DNA of 64,000 nucleotides. Origin: Anaeramoeba flamelloides (lineage: Eukaryota; Metamonada; Anaeramoebidae). Position numbers and translations under genes: made by a program. Location: NCBI GenBank assembly GCA_027625915.1, contig JANTQA010000029.1, forward strand, positions 9,982,001-10,046,000, in the 5' to 3' direction. The notes beneath the pieces were generated by a model, which ran no database searches, was not told the DNA's origin, and saw only the letters and a program-made list of their open reading frames with translations. Shown one piece after another: positions 25,264-36,823 of the stretch; the stretch's first letter is position 1; the number at the start of each line of letters is the position of its first letter.

Positions 25264-25578
25264 CATTCAAGATAATCTAACTTTATTAAAATAAATAATT
25301 TTGAATATATATCTATCTATCTATATACATGTCTATATATCCCCTGTTTATTATATTAATTATTTATATTAGAAAATCATCTTCAAAATAAATTATTACA
25401 GGCAGAAAAGGAAAAGAAAAAAGTGACCGAATTAGAAGAAAGGAATAAAAAGTTGTTAAAAAGGATGGATAAATATGAAAAGAATTTACCAAGGCAAAAA
25501 AAATTAGCCAACAAATTAGTAAAATTACTGAATGAGATACCATCAGCAACTACCCCAACAGTAGTAGAAAAAAAATAA
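18941..25578 (+). CDS. PAS-domain protein with a giant first intron (three exons)
   Basis: Exons 18941-19212, 24572-25161 and 25373-25578 join in phase into 355 residues. Donors are GTAAGG and GTAAGT; acceptors are CCATTAG and ATATTAG. The start MGNVNGSR fits an N-myristoylation signal, suggesting membrane attachment. A PAS domain spans about residues 15-135 and is split by intron 1: exon 1 gives EAILLIDDQTNFTFIN and the central helices, and exon 2 continues with the strand pair KSKTGAVDFIW and QVIWRPVSG. A Ser/Thr-rich linker (about 140-225) and a charged coiled coil (about 245-345) follow, ending at TAA 25576-25578. PAS domains sense small ligands or mediate dimerisation; no output domain is seen, so it may act as an adaptor. 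The correct phase and uninterrupted fold across intron 1 are the main support for treating the distant exons as one gene. Confidence 0.85.
19504..19664. mobile_element. MITE family E, copy 1
   Basis: A 161-bp element flanked by TA on both sides, with inverted termini CTGGTATTTGAATTACAAAT and TTCAAATACCAG. Related copies lie at 21587-21750, about 22610-22715, 30926-31085, 44053-44221, 45607 onward and 62024-62175. It abuts the 493-bp TTAA element that starts 15 bases later. Confidence 0.85.
19679..20171. mobile_element. TTAA-flanked non-autonomous element, family C copy 2
   Basis: Exactly 493 bp, like copy 1 at 12980-13472, and nearly identical to it by eye. It lies between TTAA 19675-19678 and TTAA 20172-20175, with termini GGATTATCTGAATTTTAT and ATAAAATTCGAATAATCC. 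The high similarity implies recent movement. It lies in the sense strand of the PAS intron, 467 bases after the donor. Confidence 0.88.
20813..20981. mobile_element. TTAA-flanked short element related to family B
   Basis: A 169-bp element with termini GGGACTAGTCTCT and AGAGACTAGTCCC between TTAA 20809-20812 and TTAA 20982-20985. The first bases match family B (GGGATTAG). The interior differs, so it may be a separate small derivative. Confidence 0.82.
21587..21750. mobile_element. MITE family E, copy 2
   Basis: A 164-bp element between TA dinucleotides (21585-21586 and 21751-21752), with termini CTGGTGTTTGAATTTTAAAT and TTGAAATACCAG. It lies inside PAS intron 1. Confidence 0.8.
21900..22240. 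repeat. palindromic tract with repeated CACTTCAC and TTTTCTATT words
   Basis: The left half contains TTTGTGAAGTG, TTTTCTATT and AAAATCAATAGATTTTCATT; the right half contains several inverted copies (CACTTCACAAATAAAA, AGAAAACCTC). A related smaller palindrome is at 42350-42430 inside the intron of the surface-protein gene. An unnamed fold-back repeat. Confidence 0.6.
22610..22715. mobile_element. MITE family E, truncated copy 3
   Basis: Only the right part is recognisable: CCCATTTACAATTCAAATGC then CAG and TA, preceded by family internal sequence. The left terminus is not visible. Confidence 0.55.
23738..24066. mobile_element. TA-flanked inverted-repeat element, family J
   Basis: A 329-bp element between TA 23736-23737 and TA 24067-24068. 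The left arm starts CAGCCAATTTATTCAACTTG and the right arm mirrors it (CAAGTTGAATAAATTGGCAG), with further pairing through TTTCTTTCCTTTCGTAATAT. A third, diverged arm-like segment lies in the middle. Relatives start at 45356 and possibly 54226. Confidence 0.8.
25230..25260. repeat. AT dinucleotide microsatellite in PAS intron 2
   Basis: About 15 consecutive AT units, followed by ATCT-type repeats near 25308-25324. All lie inside the 211-base intron 25162-25372. Confidence 0.9.
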
Positions 25579-25888
25579 TTTGAAATTTTCGATCAATCGA
25601 TAATATGAAGAAAAGACTATAATAATATTATTAAAAAACAAAGGGTCAATTTTATTTTATATCTATATAATAATAAACTAAAATTCAAAATTTTTTAATA
25701 AGTTAAAATTGTTAAAAGAAACACAATAATATAATTTCATTCAATTTTGGAAATCATTTTCATTTTCAAAATAATTTTTTTCATTGTATCATTTTTTATT
25801 TTTGTTTTTTTTCTTTTTTGTTTTGTTTTTTTGACAAAGTTAATATTTTGATCGATCAAATTTTTTATAAGGATTGATATTAAGTTAA

Positions 25889-26440
25889 GGTTTACAATCC
25901 CTGAAACTGGAAAAAAGATTATCTTGTATTGGGTGTGTCAACTTGTTATTTTGGTTCTTAGCTGATCGATCCACAACTAAGTTTGGATCGTATAGGTGGT
26001 TGAAAAATGACAATTTTTGTGATTTTATTTTTTTTTTCCGAAATCCAGAATGATGAGTCTAAGATTAATTGATTGGAAGGTATTGAATTGAAAGTGTTAA
26101 TTTTTGGGTTGTCAATTGAAATTATCCTTTTCCTTTTACAGAGTTATGAGTAAATAAAAAAATTTTTTTTTACAAGCATTAAATAATACAAAGCATAAAT
26201 AAAAATTTCAACATAGAAAACAAAAAACTCAATTACTAATTAAATATCTTCCAATTAATTAATCTTAGACTCATCATTCTGGATTTCGGAAAAAAAAAAA
26301 ATAAAATCACAAAAATTGTCATTTTTCAACCACCTATACGATCCAAACTTACTTGTGGATCGATCAGCTAAGAACCAAAATAACAAGTTGACACACCCAA
26401 TACAAGATAATCTTTTTTCCAGTTTCAGGGATTGTAAACC
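25889..26440. mobile_element. TTAA-flanked fold-back element, family D
   Basis: A 552-bp element between TTAA 25885-25888 and TTAA 26441-26444. Arms of about 200 bp (25889-26090 and 26239-26440) are almost perfect inverted copies, beginning GGTTTACAATCCCTGAAACT, around a loop of about 150 bp. It starts 311 bases after the PAS stop codon. A lone diverged arm lies at about 11010-11086. No coding capacity. Confidence 0.88.
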
Positions 26441-26683
26441 TTAAAGCTTTGATGTTTTAATACAAAAATTTCAATGAAATTAGTTTTATGTCTCTAAGCA
26501 TTTGGTCGATCAATAATTGTTAATAGAAAATTCAAAATAATACCAATTGTTTATTTTTTAAATACATACAAGAAATTTTTGATATATTCTTTATTTATTC
26601 GTATTGTGAATTCTTTATTATTTATTTTGAGAGTATTGAATGTATTAAATAATCGTTAACATATCAATGAGGTATATTGTATT

Positions 26684-27172
26684 GAAAAAAATACCTGATA
26701 TCAAAATAATCCAAGACAGGATTATTAATTGTTAATATTATGAAAATTGATGTGTAATTTCTTATATTTAGTATCAAATCCTTTTTTAATCATCAAAATT
26801 TTTATGATCCTAGGAATAAACTTACCCACGGTTCATTTAAATGGGGGTTTCTATAGAGTACTCAAGTAATTGTTTGATAACATCAGTAGATCTTTTTTTT
26901 TTGAAAAACATTTGAGTTTTATTGGGGTTTTACTATAGTTTGGAAAATGTTAATTTTTATTCTTGTTTTTTGATTGATTGAATAGCATTTTGAATAAGTG
27001 TACTTATATTAATCACCATTTTAATAAGTAAATGGATTATAATTTTAAAACTTTGATGATTAAAAAAGGGATTTGATTCTAAATAAAAGACATGATACTT
27101 CAATTTTAATAATATTCACAATAAAAAATCTTGTTAGGGATTTTTTTCATGTCATAGTATTTTTTTCACTGC
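26684..27172. mobile_element. inverted-repeat element, family F copy 1
   Basis: Termini GAAAAAAATACCTGATATC and the mirrored ATAGTATTTTTTTC enclose about 490 bp. The interior (TAGATCTTTTTTTTTTGAAA, GATTGATTGAATAG, CAAGTAATTGTTTGATAA) matches 35825-36306 throughout. Confidence 0.7.
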
Positions 27173-28162
27173 TTTAATTAAGTATTCCTTTTAGAATTTA
27201 TTTAATATTCTGTTTTTTTTTTTATTTGAAAATTAGAATTTTTGATTTGTAATTTCCTTCACATTAAATATTTGTTAATTATGAATAAAAGTTATAACCC
27301 TAAAACTCAAGATTTAAAAAGAAGGGTATAACTTTTCCATAGAGATAACAAATTAAATAGTGAAAATATATTAACTTTTTCAAAAAAAATTTGTAACTTA
27401 CACTTTTGTTCTTTGGTTCTCATGTAAAGCATAAAATTAATATCTACTAAGAGGTTGTAATATTTTTTTCAAATGTCAATTATTTTATATAATTGTCCTT
27501 TGAAGAAAAAAATTAAAATTAAGAATAATGCATACTAAAAAATAGTTGATATCAATCTGAAATAAAATTGAAAAAATCAATATATTTTCTTAAAAAAATT
27601 ATAAAAACTAAAATTCTTACGGTGAACTATTAAAAAAAGGAAATAATGTAAATTTTCATTTACAAATGAAAATCAATTAAAATCCAAATATAAAGAAATA
27701 TTATTTCTTTATAATCATTTTTACTTTATCAGTAACCGTAGAATAACATGTTTTTAAGCAATAGCTAACAATCTTGCTTTGAAAAAAAAAAAAAGTCAAA
27801 TGAATTATGTATCAAAAAAAAAAAAAGGAAAAAGAATTAAAATGAGTATAAAAAAAAGAAAAATATGTAAAAAAATGAATTCAATTTTGAAATTTCCCAA
27901 ATTAAATTTTTTTTTATTTTAATATTGATATAAACACTAAAAATATATTTAATTCACTCCCCACAAATGGGCACATTTTACTGGAAAATGATTTATTAAT
28001 AAGAGATTTGAAACATATAAATCAATTAAAGAAAATTGATTTTTCAATAATTTTAACCCATTTTATAATGCTAATGGCCGTGGTTTGAAGGTTATATTCC
28101 CATAGTTTTTTCAAATAAATATTGTCGATTCTGTCTATTAGATTTTCTTTTTATATTTTTAT

Positions 28163-28164
<2 letters not shown>

Positions 28165-28201
<37 letters not shown>
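28165..28201 (+). repeat. 37-base T homopolymer
   Basis: An unbroken run of T from 28165 to 28201, the longest homopolymer in the window, followed by further T-rich sequence to about 28275. It could be a retroposed poly(A) tail on the minus strand, but no adjacent element body was recognised. Confidence 0.9.
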
Positions 28202-28202
<1 letters not shown>

Positions 28203-28985
28203 TAAAATTTTTATTTTTTTTTTATTTTTGTTTAATTTTTTTTAGTTATCTTTTTTTTTAAGTTTTCTTTTTTTTAAAAAAAAATCAATTTAAGATAAAA
28301 AAATGATGAAAACACAATTTTAACTTTGTGAATTAGGAAAATTTATATTTATTTCAAAATAGAGGCATTTACATTTAAAAAATATTATTCACAACAATTT
28401 TGACAAATCAAAATTACGAAATTTATTGTTCTTGTCGTGAATTTTTCATCAAATTTCTTATAGTTAGAAAACTTAAGGTAATGAAGAAAAAATTGAAAAA
28501 AAAAATTGAAAATAAAAAATTCATAAAATAGTTAAAAAAATATACAAATTCGGGTATATAGTGCCCCCACTCTGAGAGTCCTGGGATACCAATTTATTAA
28601 TCACAGTTTTTAGAATCTTTATTTATTATTTATAATCTTTCTATCGGGTTTTTACCCTCCCACCCTGTTTCAGGATGTGGATAATTTTTAATTTTGTAAT
28701 GCCAGTGATATAATATTTTTTTTTACTTTTTATTTTATTCGTTTTTCTTCTTCTCTTTTTAATTAAGGAAAATTTCTTTAATTATTTCTTTCTTGCAATA
28801 AATATTCTGAACATTTTTTTTTTTCTAAAGAAATAGAAAAATTTCACATAAAACATTCCAATGAAAGTTGTTTAAAAAATTTTTTAACATTATTTCATTT
28901 TTTTCCAAATTTTTGGTTTTTTAGGTATATATTTTATATCTATTTTAATCCGAAGTTTTCTATTTCCCTTATTTATAAACAATTA

Positions 28986-29181
28986 CAATCAGTTTCACTT
29001 TTAAGGCACAAACTTTCAACGAGATTTAAGGCACAAAAAAAATCTCAAATTAAGGCACAAAATTCAAATTCTAGTGAAATAATTTGTAAAAAAAAAAATC
29101 CAAATTGTGTGCCTTAATTTGAGATTTTTTTTGTGTCTTAGATTTCGTTGAAAGTTTGTGCCTTAAAAGTGAAACTGACTG
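28986..29181. mobile_element. MITE family A, copy 2
   Basis: A 196-bp element between TA 28984-28985 and TA 29182-29183, with arms containing CAGTTTCACTTTTAAGGCAC and its mirror. The inner arms (AAATCTCAAATTAAGGCACA) pair as well, leaving a small AT loop. Confidence 0.88.
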
Positions 29182-30609
29182 TATATATTGATTGGTTCTT
29201 TCTTCAAAAAAAAAAAAAAATGAATTTTTCATTTTTGGTCAGGCCACCTTTGAGTGAAATGGGATTTATTTTGAGATCAATTATATTTCATCGCTTAAAT
29301 TGTTAAAAATCCATTATTTCCAGATGAATAGTTTTAAAAATTTTTAAAAATTTATTCAAAAACCAATTTAAACACTATAATCAACTAAATTTGTTTGATC
29401 TATTAGAACCAGTAACACAAATCTAAGATGTGTCTTTATTATTATTAATTTCAAAATTCTTGAAAAGACAACCCAAACCTACCTTTACATAACTTAATCC
29501 ACACAAATACATGAACAATTGTCTTTAAATATTTTCCACACAATATATTTTCATAGAATTGACAATCTTCAAAAAATTGAGAATTTGTTCAATGATGAAA
29601 TTTGAAAAGCAATATTTTCCCTTTTTACTGAATGTTTAGAATAAATTTTTTTCAAATTTCAAAAAAAAAAGGGGATATTCTTTTTTTGTGTTTTGGGTTT
29701 TTTTTTTCTGGTATTGGGTACAATTTAGTGTTTGAAAATTTTTAAAAGTGTCAACCATACTGAAACAATATTTTTTGAGTAACAATGAGATATTGATTTT
29801 TTGAAACCAAATTGCCATTAAATATTCTATTTGTAAAAAGAAAGTGAACCTAAATTAATTTAGAGGTTAACCTTTCAATTTTCAATTTTTTGAACCTTTT
29901 TTTTGGATTAAATTTTGGATTTTATTCTATTTTGTTTTGAATCAAGAAATGTGTAACAGAGGAGTGTTTGAAAATAACCAAATAAGAAAAAAAAAAAAAA
30001 ATAATAATAATAAGAGAAGACCTACCTTTTTAACTTTCCTTTTCTTTTAGACCACCAAAAAAGAAATATATTCTTTCTAAAGAAACTTTTGTTAAAAGAT
30101 AGAATGAAAAAAAAATTAAAAGTATATTATTAAAGATATTGTTTTTTTAACTCGCGTTATTTGAGTAAATCTGAAAAAAAAATAGGCTGGTTAGGATTTT
30201 TGAGACATGATGTTATTAAAATCGCATATATAGAATACTAATCGGCTTATTTTTGATAAACTAATAAAATTGTAAGATTTATTATTTCAAATGGGCTAGT
30301 TAATAACAAGAATTAAAATAAACTATAAAACAAAAAAAAAAAAAAAAACTATATTCAATTATTCGGGAAAATAAATAACAAAAAATGTAAAAAATTCAAC
30401 TAATTTTTTTAATAATTTTGAAAATTTTTCAATGATATAGAATACCCCAAAAATCATCTTTAAATTACCAAACTCTACAAATTAATAAATTTGATCTAGA
30501 AAATTTCAAATAATATTTATTATTATTATTATTTGTTAGAAAAATTCAAATTGGATGGTTAAAAGACTCTTTTTATTTTTATTTCTTTTGGAAATTATTC
30601 TAAACTGTT

Positions 30610-31325
30610 AAACATGAGTTAAACTATTTTTCAGTCAAAGGGGGGCAGTTGTAGTGGATAAAATACATGTTTTTAAAGGGGTTACATTATTATTAGAAGA
30701 AAACATTTATTTTTTGGAAATTTTCAAAATTGAAATCATTTTTTCACATTTTTCTTTTTTTTTGATTTTTTTTTAATTTCTGATTCATTTGCAAAAAAAT
30801 TTTTCATTCCAAGATCAATAGATACTTGGTAAAAATGTGTTATTCTTAGGTTATTGACACCATGTAAATGCTTGTTGAGAAACAATATTGATTTCTATTG
30901 GAATTTTATTCGATCTTTGATCCTAGTATTTAATTCAGATTTGTGAAAAATTTAGACTTCATTTTCATTTCCTTTTTCAAATTCTGACCACAAATCCCAA
31001 CCAATTCATTTGAGGACTTGGTATCTTAAAGAAAAGTCTGGAAAATGAAATGAAAATTTTTTCTTATTTATTATTACAATGCCAGTAGAAGTTCAAAACG
31101 AACATTCTGGATTTTCTCAATCGATTTCCCTTAGAATTTGAGTTTTTCATTTTTTATAAAAATCCATTGTTTTATTAGTTTTTTTCAGACTGATATCAAC
31201 ACTTCTTTAATGTGTATCATAATGTATGTTTCTTATTTGTTCGTCAAAGGTCAATTATATAAAAATATTGACATTTGAAAAAAACATTTTTTTTTGGATA
31301 CCACTTTGACCGAAACAAAGTTTAC
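30610..31325 (+). repeat. dispersed duplication, copy 1 (pair at 61.7 kb)
   Basis: About 700 bases match 61685-62405 in the same orientation: AACTATTTTTCA, ATACATGT, GGTTATTGA, CCATGTAAA, GATTTCTATTG, then a family E MITE at the same point, then CAAAGGTCAATTATATAAAA. The MITE was therefore present before duplication. Confidence 0.75.
30926..31085. mobile_element. MITE family E, copy 4 (within the duplication)
   Basis: An eroded copy ending AATGCCAGTA with the mirrored left end TAGTATTTAATTC, and internal TCATTTTCATTTCCTTTTTC. It has an orthologous position in the 61.7-kb duplicate. Confidence 0.65.
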
Positions 31326-31373
31326 ATAAATTTTACTTATTTGATTTATCTTCGAACTCTTCTAATTTTAATA

Positions 31374-31625
31374 CCGTTATTTTCAAATTAATAAATGAAA
31401 ATTTTTATATCAAGTTCCAAAATGAATATTCATTATTAATGCTACAATCAAATTAGTAGAGAAAAAAATTTGTCTCAGACTTAACGAAGGAAGTTTAATT
31501 TTTTGTCTAAAAATAACCTTTTTAAATCATATTATAAGATCTTTAAATTTTCTTCAAACTATAAATTAGAAAAATATTTTGGAATGTGAAATAAAATTTT
31601 TCATTTTTTAATCGGAAAATAAGAG
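31374..31625. mobile_element. TA-flanked element, family P copy 1
   Basis: About 252 bp flanked by TA, in inverted orientation to 33819-34073. Shared: TATTTTCAAATTAATAAATG, AATGAATATTCATT, CAAATTAGTAGAG. Termini are mildly eroded. Confidence 0.65.
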
Positions 31626-32665
31626 TAATTAGAAAATCTCACTATCATCCTAAAAAGCTAATTTGAATAACAAAAAATAACAATTCACAATTTAAAAAAG
31701 CCAAAATTGAAAGAGTAAGCTAGTGTCAAGAAGTTGATCTAAAGTATAAGCCCATTAAACAATCTTTCTAGATATGTTATTTTTCGTTATTTTTTTCGTC
31801 TATCCCAGATGAAAATGATAACTTCTTAATTTGGATGAATCTCAGAAAGTTATTACCTTGGATTTATCATCTTATTCCTATTTTATTAAGTATGTAATAA
31901 TTTTTTTTTTTTCAGAGTGGTTTTCTACTGTTTTCAAAATAAAGAGGAAAGAAAAGTTTTAATATATACTTCAAAATAAAAACTCTTTTTTTTTTTTTTT
32001 TTTTTATAGAAGACATATACCTTAAAGGGTTAAAGAAACCATGAATAAACCATAAGAAAAAATGGTATTGGTTTCTTAAAGTTCTATTAAATAAAAATAT
32101 ATTTGAAAAATCAAAGGATCAAATTAGAAAATTTATCTTAGAAAAAAAAGAGTAAATATTTGATATTAATTTTTATATATCAAAAAAACAAGAACTTTAT
32201 ATAAAATTAATTTTAAATATTATAAAAAAATTTGCCTTAATAATTTAAATTTTACATAATATATCAAGGAATTGACCTTCAAAATTTATTTTAAACTTGG
32301 TATATTACTGGGTAGTAAATTGGATGTTACATTATAATAAGAAGAAAAAAAAACACATGAATTATATTTGGAAACATAGATTATTGCTTTTGGGTATACA
32401 TTATTTTGTTCACTATAAATTCTATTTACCAAATCTTTTAATAGAACTCAGGCCTAAAATAAATAAAATTACTTCCAAGATTAAAATGAAATTATTGAAT
32501 TTTTGAAATCAAAAAACACCGACTTGAGATTCGCATCAAAAAGAAAAATTCAAAAAATTCAAAAAAAAAAAAAAAAATAAAAAAAAAAAAAAAAAAGATT
32601 ATAGAATTTATTAAATTAATGAAATTATGCTGTTTTTTAATTTCCAAAAGAAAACAAAAAAACAC

Positions 32666-33577
32666 TTAAAATTTTCCAAAAAGGTATTCTTTTGGATAAC
32701 ATGTAGGTTTAGCATAAGAATTTGATACAAAGGAAAATTTTTCAGGGAAAATGAGGTGGTGGACATTTTCCTCGTTTTGCATACTCCCGAATTGGATTTC
32801 AATTTCATCTCCTAATGATTCCATCTCTTCTTCGCTTACATTGTCGTAACCCAGATCAATTTCAAACTCGTTTGTTTTTTTTGCAAAAGAAAAAAACTCT
32901 TCATTTGATGCAGAAGGCAGATCTTCGCTGAGAGAGTCGTCATAGGTTTCATCTCCAAATTGGTCATAGGTAGATGTTGTGTCTTCGGTGATATTCTTTA
33001 CTTGCCGATTCATTCTATGAGTGAGAAAATCACAGTCTAATTCTTGATTTTGGGGCTGGTGTTTTTGGGTTTTTTTATTTGCAACAGGCTTGTTGTATTG
33101 TGTATACAACGATCGAAGGTGATTTACGTTAACTTCTCCTTCATTATTTTGTTGTTGTTGTCCTTGTTCTTGTATGTGTCCTTGTCCTTGTTCTTGTTGT
33201 TGTTCTTGTTGTTGTTGTGTCCTTTTTGAAGAATTTAAGCCATTTTCAAGCTTTTGCAAAAGTTGCAGGTTTTTTTTCTTGTTCTCTTGTTGATCTTTTT
33301 TTTGTTTTTTTTTTGTCGACAAAACAAAGAGCGCAGTGACAGCAGATTTTTCTTTTCTTGTCCTTCCTTTTAACTTTTTGCGAAATGCTCGTTTAATTTT
33401 CCCCGTTTTGGTTTTTGTTTGTTTTTTACTTTTCTTCCTTTTTTTTCTCAAAAAAATTCCAAATTTTTTAGTTGACTTTTGTTTGGAATCTCTATGAAGT
33501 TTTTGAAATTGGAAATCAAGTTTGGTGTGGTTTTTGTTAGATTTTGGGAATGGTAAAAATTTTTTTTTAAATTTCAA
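32666..33577 (-). CDS. unknown charged low-complexity protein, 5' end unresolved
   Basis: The minus-strand open frame of about 300 codons has three compositional zones: a Lys/Arg-rich basic part (33577 down to about 33290), a Gln-rich linker (about 33230-33130), and an acidic C-terminal half with EDLPSASNEEFF, DLGYDNVSEEEMESLGDE and a final aromatic/basic KPTCYPKEYLFGKF. I recognise no domain. The frame has no ATG before an internal one near 33015, so the true start is probably in an upstream exon between 33578 and the family P MITE at 33819. The minus-strand donor-like GTATAA near 33588 makes a short intron possible, but no choice can be proved. The higher base complexity than its surroundings argues that it is a real gene. 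The basic half could bind nucleic acid, but this is a guess. Confidence 0.6.
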   Translation of the reverse strand: MKFKKKFLPFPKSNKNHTKLDFQFQKLHRDSKQKSTKKFGIFLRKKRKKSKKQTKTKTGKIKRAFRKKLKGRTRKEKSAVTALFVLSTKKKQKKDQQENKKKNLQLLQKLENGLNSSKRTQQQQEQQQEQGQGHIQEQGQQQQNNEGEVNVNHLRSLYTQYNKPVANKKTQKHQPQNQELDCDFLTHRMNRQVKNITEDTTSTYDQFGDETYDDSLSEDLPSASNEEFFSFAKKTNEFEIDLGYDNVSEEEMESLGDEIEIQFGSMQNEENVHHLIFPEKFSFVSNSYAKPTCYPKEYLFGKF

Positions 33578-33818
33578 GTTATACTTGTGTAAGTTGATAA
33601 TTTTGAAACCACATCAACAAAACCAAGCGAAATGAAAATAAAAACAAATTGAATTCTTTCATTTTCCTTTTCCTTTTCTTTTTGATGAAATAAGATTTGG
33701 GTAAAAGAAAAATTATTGCTCAATTCAATTCTTAGAGTTAGTTTCATGTATGGTGTTGTGTGGTCTGGTAAACAGGTCAACAACTTGTTTTTGGAAAACT
33801 TTTTGTGTTTTTGAATTA

Positions 33819-34073
33819 CTATTATTTTCCAATTAATAAAATGAAAATTTTTAGTTCACTTTCCAAAATATTTTTGTTGTTTATATGCTGAAGTCAAACC
33901 AAAGATCACTTCAACATGGTTTAGAAATGATATTTTTAGACATTTAAAATAAAAAGCCTTCGTAAACTCAAAGACAAAATTTTTACTCTACTAATTTGAT
34001 TATAGCACTAATAATGAATATTCATTTTGGAAATTGAAATAAAAATTATAACATATTAATTGGAAAATAGCAG
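33819..34073. mobile_element. TA-flanked element, family P copy 2
   Basis: 255 bp between TA 33817-33818 and TA 34074-34075. Termini CTATTATTTTCCAATTAATA and ATTAATTGGAAAATAGCAG are inverted repeats. It lies in the upstream region of the minus-strand gene ending at 32666. Confidence 0.78.
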
Positions 34074-35824
34074 TATAAAAAGAAAAATTCTTACCTTTTG
34101 GTTTTTTGTTCAAAAATTGAAGACATTTTTGAGAATTACTAATAATACAAAACAATATTAAAACAGTATGTTATTTGAAAAAAATTAATGTCTTTAGTTG
34201 CTCTTCAAAACAAAAATTAAAACAGAAGAGAATTAAAAAAAAAAAATTAAAAATTGGAAAAATGTAAAAAAAATGAAAATTGTTGGGTAAGAAAGTGAAT
34301 TTAAAAAGAATAAACCCTTTTAAGAAATATCTTTACTCCTTTTTTCCTTGATCACTTCAAAATAAGAAAAAAATACAGCTGATAGAGCTTTTGTTTACAA
34401 GTATTTTAATGAGAAAAAAAGTAAAACTAAAATTCAATCTATTAAAGAAAAAATAGTTTATTAAAAACCATTTACTTTTGGTGGTAAATAAATCTTCATT
34501 CTGAAAAAGATTGAATGACACACATCAATAAGGTAATTTCGTTTTTCGAAATGCTTTGTCAAAAACAACTTTTCTCCAATAACTCAACCTTTGTTACAAT
34601 TAAAACAGGTTGAAATCTTTTCGATAATTCACACTTTTTTCCAAAATTCGTATTAATTTCTTAAAAAAGTTGTTGCGAAAATTTGGATTTTTTATTGTCA
34701 TTAAAAAAATAAACGATTTTTAGCTAAACTAAATTTAAGAATGATGTTTCAACTTGGAAATCGGTGTTTTGTGTGTTATTGTCAGTTTTTGGGGGCTAAA
34801 AAATCTCAGAATTTTTTGTCCAGTTAAATCTAAGAAGGTAAAAATGAAATTTTTTTTACTAAAAATTGTTTATCTTTGTTTCTGTGATATCTGTCTTTCA
34901 TTTCTGTGATTTTTGTGTTATTTAAAAATGAAAAAGAGATATCAAAAAAAATCAACTTTTCGAGAAATTTTCTTTTTAGAACATCTTTGTAAAACCCTGT
35001 AATCTTTTATGATTTTAGGATGATTTTTTTTTATAATTAGAAATTAATTGTGAGGGTTTGTAAAATTGTTCTAAAATGAAAAAAAGTTCGAAAATAGCAA
35101 TTTTTGATTACCAATTAATTGTTATTTCCAAACCAAGAGAAATTTTTCGAAGAAATGGGATTGGGTTTCGTGTTGTATCAAATTCAACAATATTCCCATT
35201 TCTGAAATGGATCTTTTTTTTTTCTTTCTTTGAAGTGACAAAGGCTTTTTTTTTTTCTTTCAACTGACAAGGCTTAATCTTTAAAATTTACAAAAACTGT
35301 CTAAATTTTGCCTATTTAATTTCCAATAGATGGTTGCATGCAAAATTCCTCAAAAGTTTTCCTTCAAAGCCCCCCACACAATCAGTTTCAGAATAGCAAT
35401 TAGGTTTTGAGAGAAACAAAACAAACAAAAAAAATATCATACATAAATAAAAAAGACTTTTTATATGTTTGGTTTTGGTTCTTTGTATTCAAAAACCAAG
35501 TCGAGTTAATACTATATCACAAAATAAGTGATGGTGTACTTCAATTTTTGAAATAACAAAAAGAACCAAAACGAAAAAAATTAAGACAAACGACAACTCG
35601 TTTGTTGGAATAAATCTGATTCATGGAGATAACAGAACAATTCAAGTTAACTCAATGATCAAAAATCATAAACGATATGATCTTTTAAAGTTAGAGTTTA
35701 TTATTGGATATATTTAAAATATTATTATTTGTATTATTAATGTGAGAAAGGAGTAATTAATGAAAATTTTCTCAAAAAAAATAAAAAGGAGAAGAAGAAA
35801 AATTATTAAAAATATTTACAAGAG

Positions 35825-36306
35825 TGAAAAAAATACCTGACATGAAAAAAAAACAAGACAAGATTTTTAATTCTAAACATTTGGAAAATTGTTGTTTAAT
35901 TACAAATATTTTAAATCAATTTCTTTTTCGAAATCACCAAATTTTTAATGAGCCTAATAATAAACCACCCTAAAGTTCATTAAAGTGGAGTATCTATAGA
36001 ACACTCAAGTTATTGTTTGATAAAATAAGTAGATCAAACTTTTTTTGAAAAACAATTAGAGTTTTACTCGAGTTTATAAAATGTTAATTTTTATTCTTTT
36101 TTTTTTGATTGATTGAATAGTGTTTTGAATAAGTTTAATTTCATTAGTCATCTTTCTAATAAGTGAGTGGTTATAATTGAAAAACTTTGATTCTTAAATA
36201 AAAAAAATTACATTGATCAAAATTAATGTTTACACTCAAAAATTTAACTAATATTCACAATTAAAAATCTTGTCATGGATTATTTTCATGTACTGTATTT
36301 TTTTCA
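35825..36306. mobile_element. inverted-repeat element, family F copy 2
   Basis: About 480 bp with termini GTGAAAAAAATACCTGACAT and the mirrored TACTGTATTTTTTTC. Inner arms also pair (CAAGACAAGATTTTTAATTC with TTAAAAATCTTGTCATG). The interior matches copy 1 at 26684-27172. Confidence 0.75.
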
Positions 36307-36823
36307 AGACGGTTATCAAAATAATGCACTAACAATTCCAATCCCTGTTTCGAAATATAATCGTTTTTTTTTTACTTCTTGTTCCTATACAAAATCCAAT
36401 GTACTACCAATAGTATACTTAGGTTCAAATCAATTTTGAATGTAATTTCCTTGATATTTTCAATAAAATTTAAATTAGGAATGTAATTAGTTGAAAATTT
36501 TTCATATTTTTCTCATTTTTTTTGAAATTTGTTTGTTTTTTTGATAATTAAAAATTTTCTATTAAAAATTAACTTTATTTTTTGAGACTAATTTTGCGAT
36601 TTTATCCTTTTTTTTAGGAATTTTTTTTGAACAATAGAACTTTTAGAAACCAATACCAGATTTAATGAGGGTTTATTATTGGTTTCTTTGATCGGTTAAT
36701 ATATAGGCTTCTTTAACAAAAAAACACACTTTTTATCTTGAAACAACAGGTTGAAATTTTAATCACACTAAATTTTAACAACAATACAGTGATCAAAATA
36801 ATGCCTACAAAACTCTAATCCTT

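Larger units (their letters stand above)
25579..32665. other. 7-kb interval without genes after the PAS gene
   Basis: Contains fold-back element D (25889-26440), F-family element (about 26684-27172), a 37-base T run (28165-28201), MITE A copy 2 (28986-29181), a segment duplicated at 61.7 kb (30610-31325) and element P copy 1 (31374-31625). All ORFs here are short and lack coding character. Confidence 0.6.

Noticed and set aside
28165-28201. Poly-T run as the tail of a minus-strand retroposon.
   Set aside because: No LINE, SINE or processed-gene body and no target duplication could be seen beside it.
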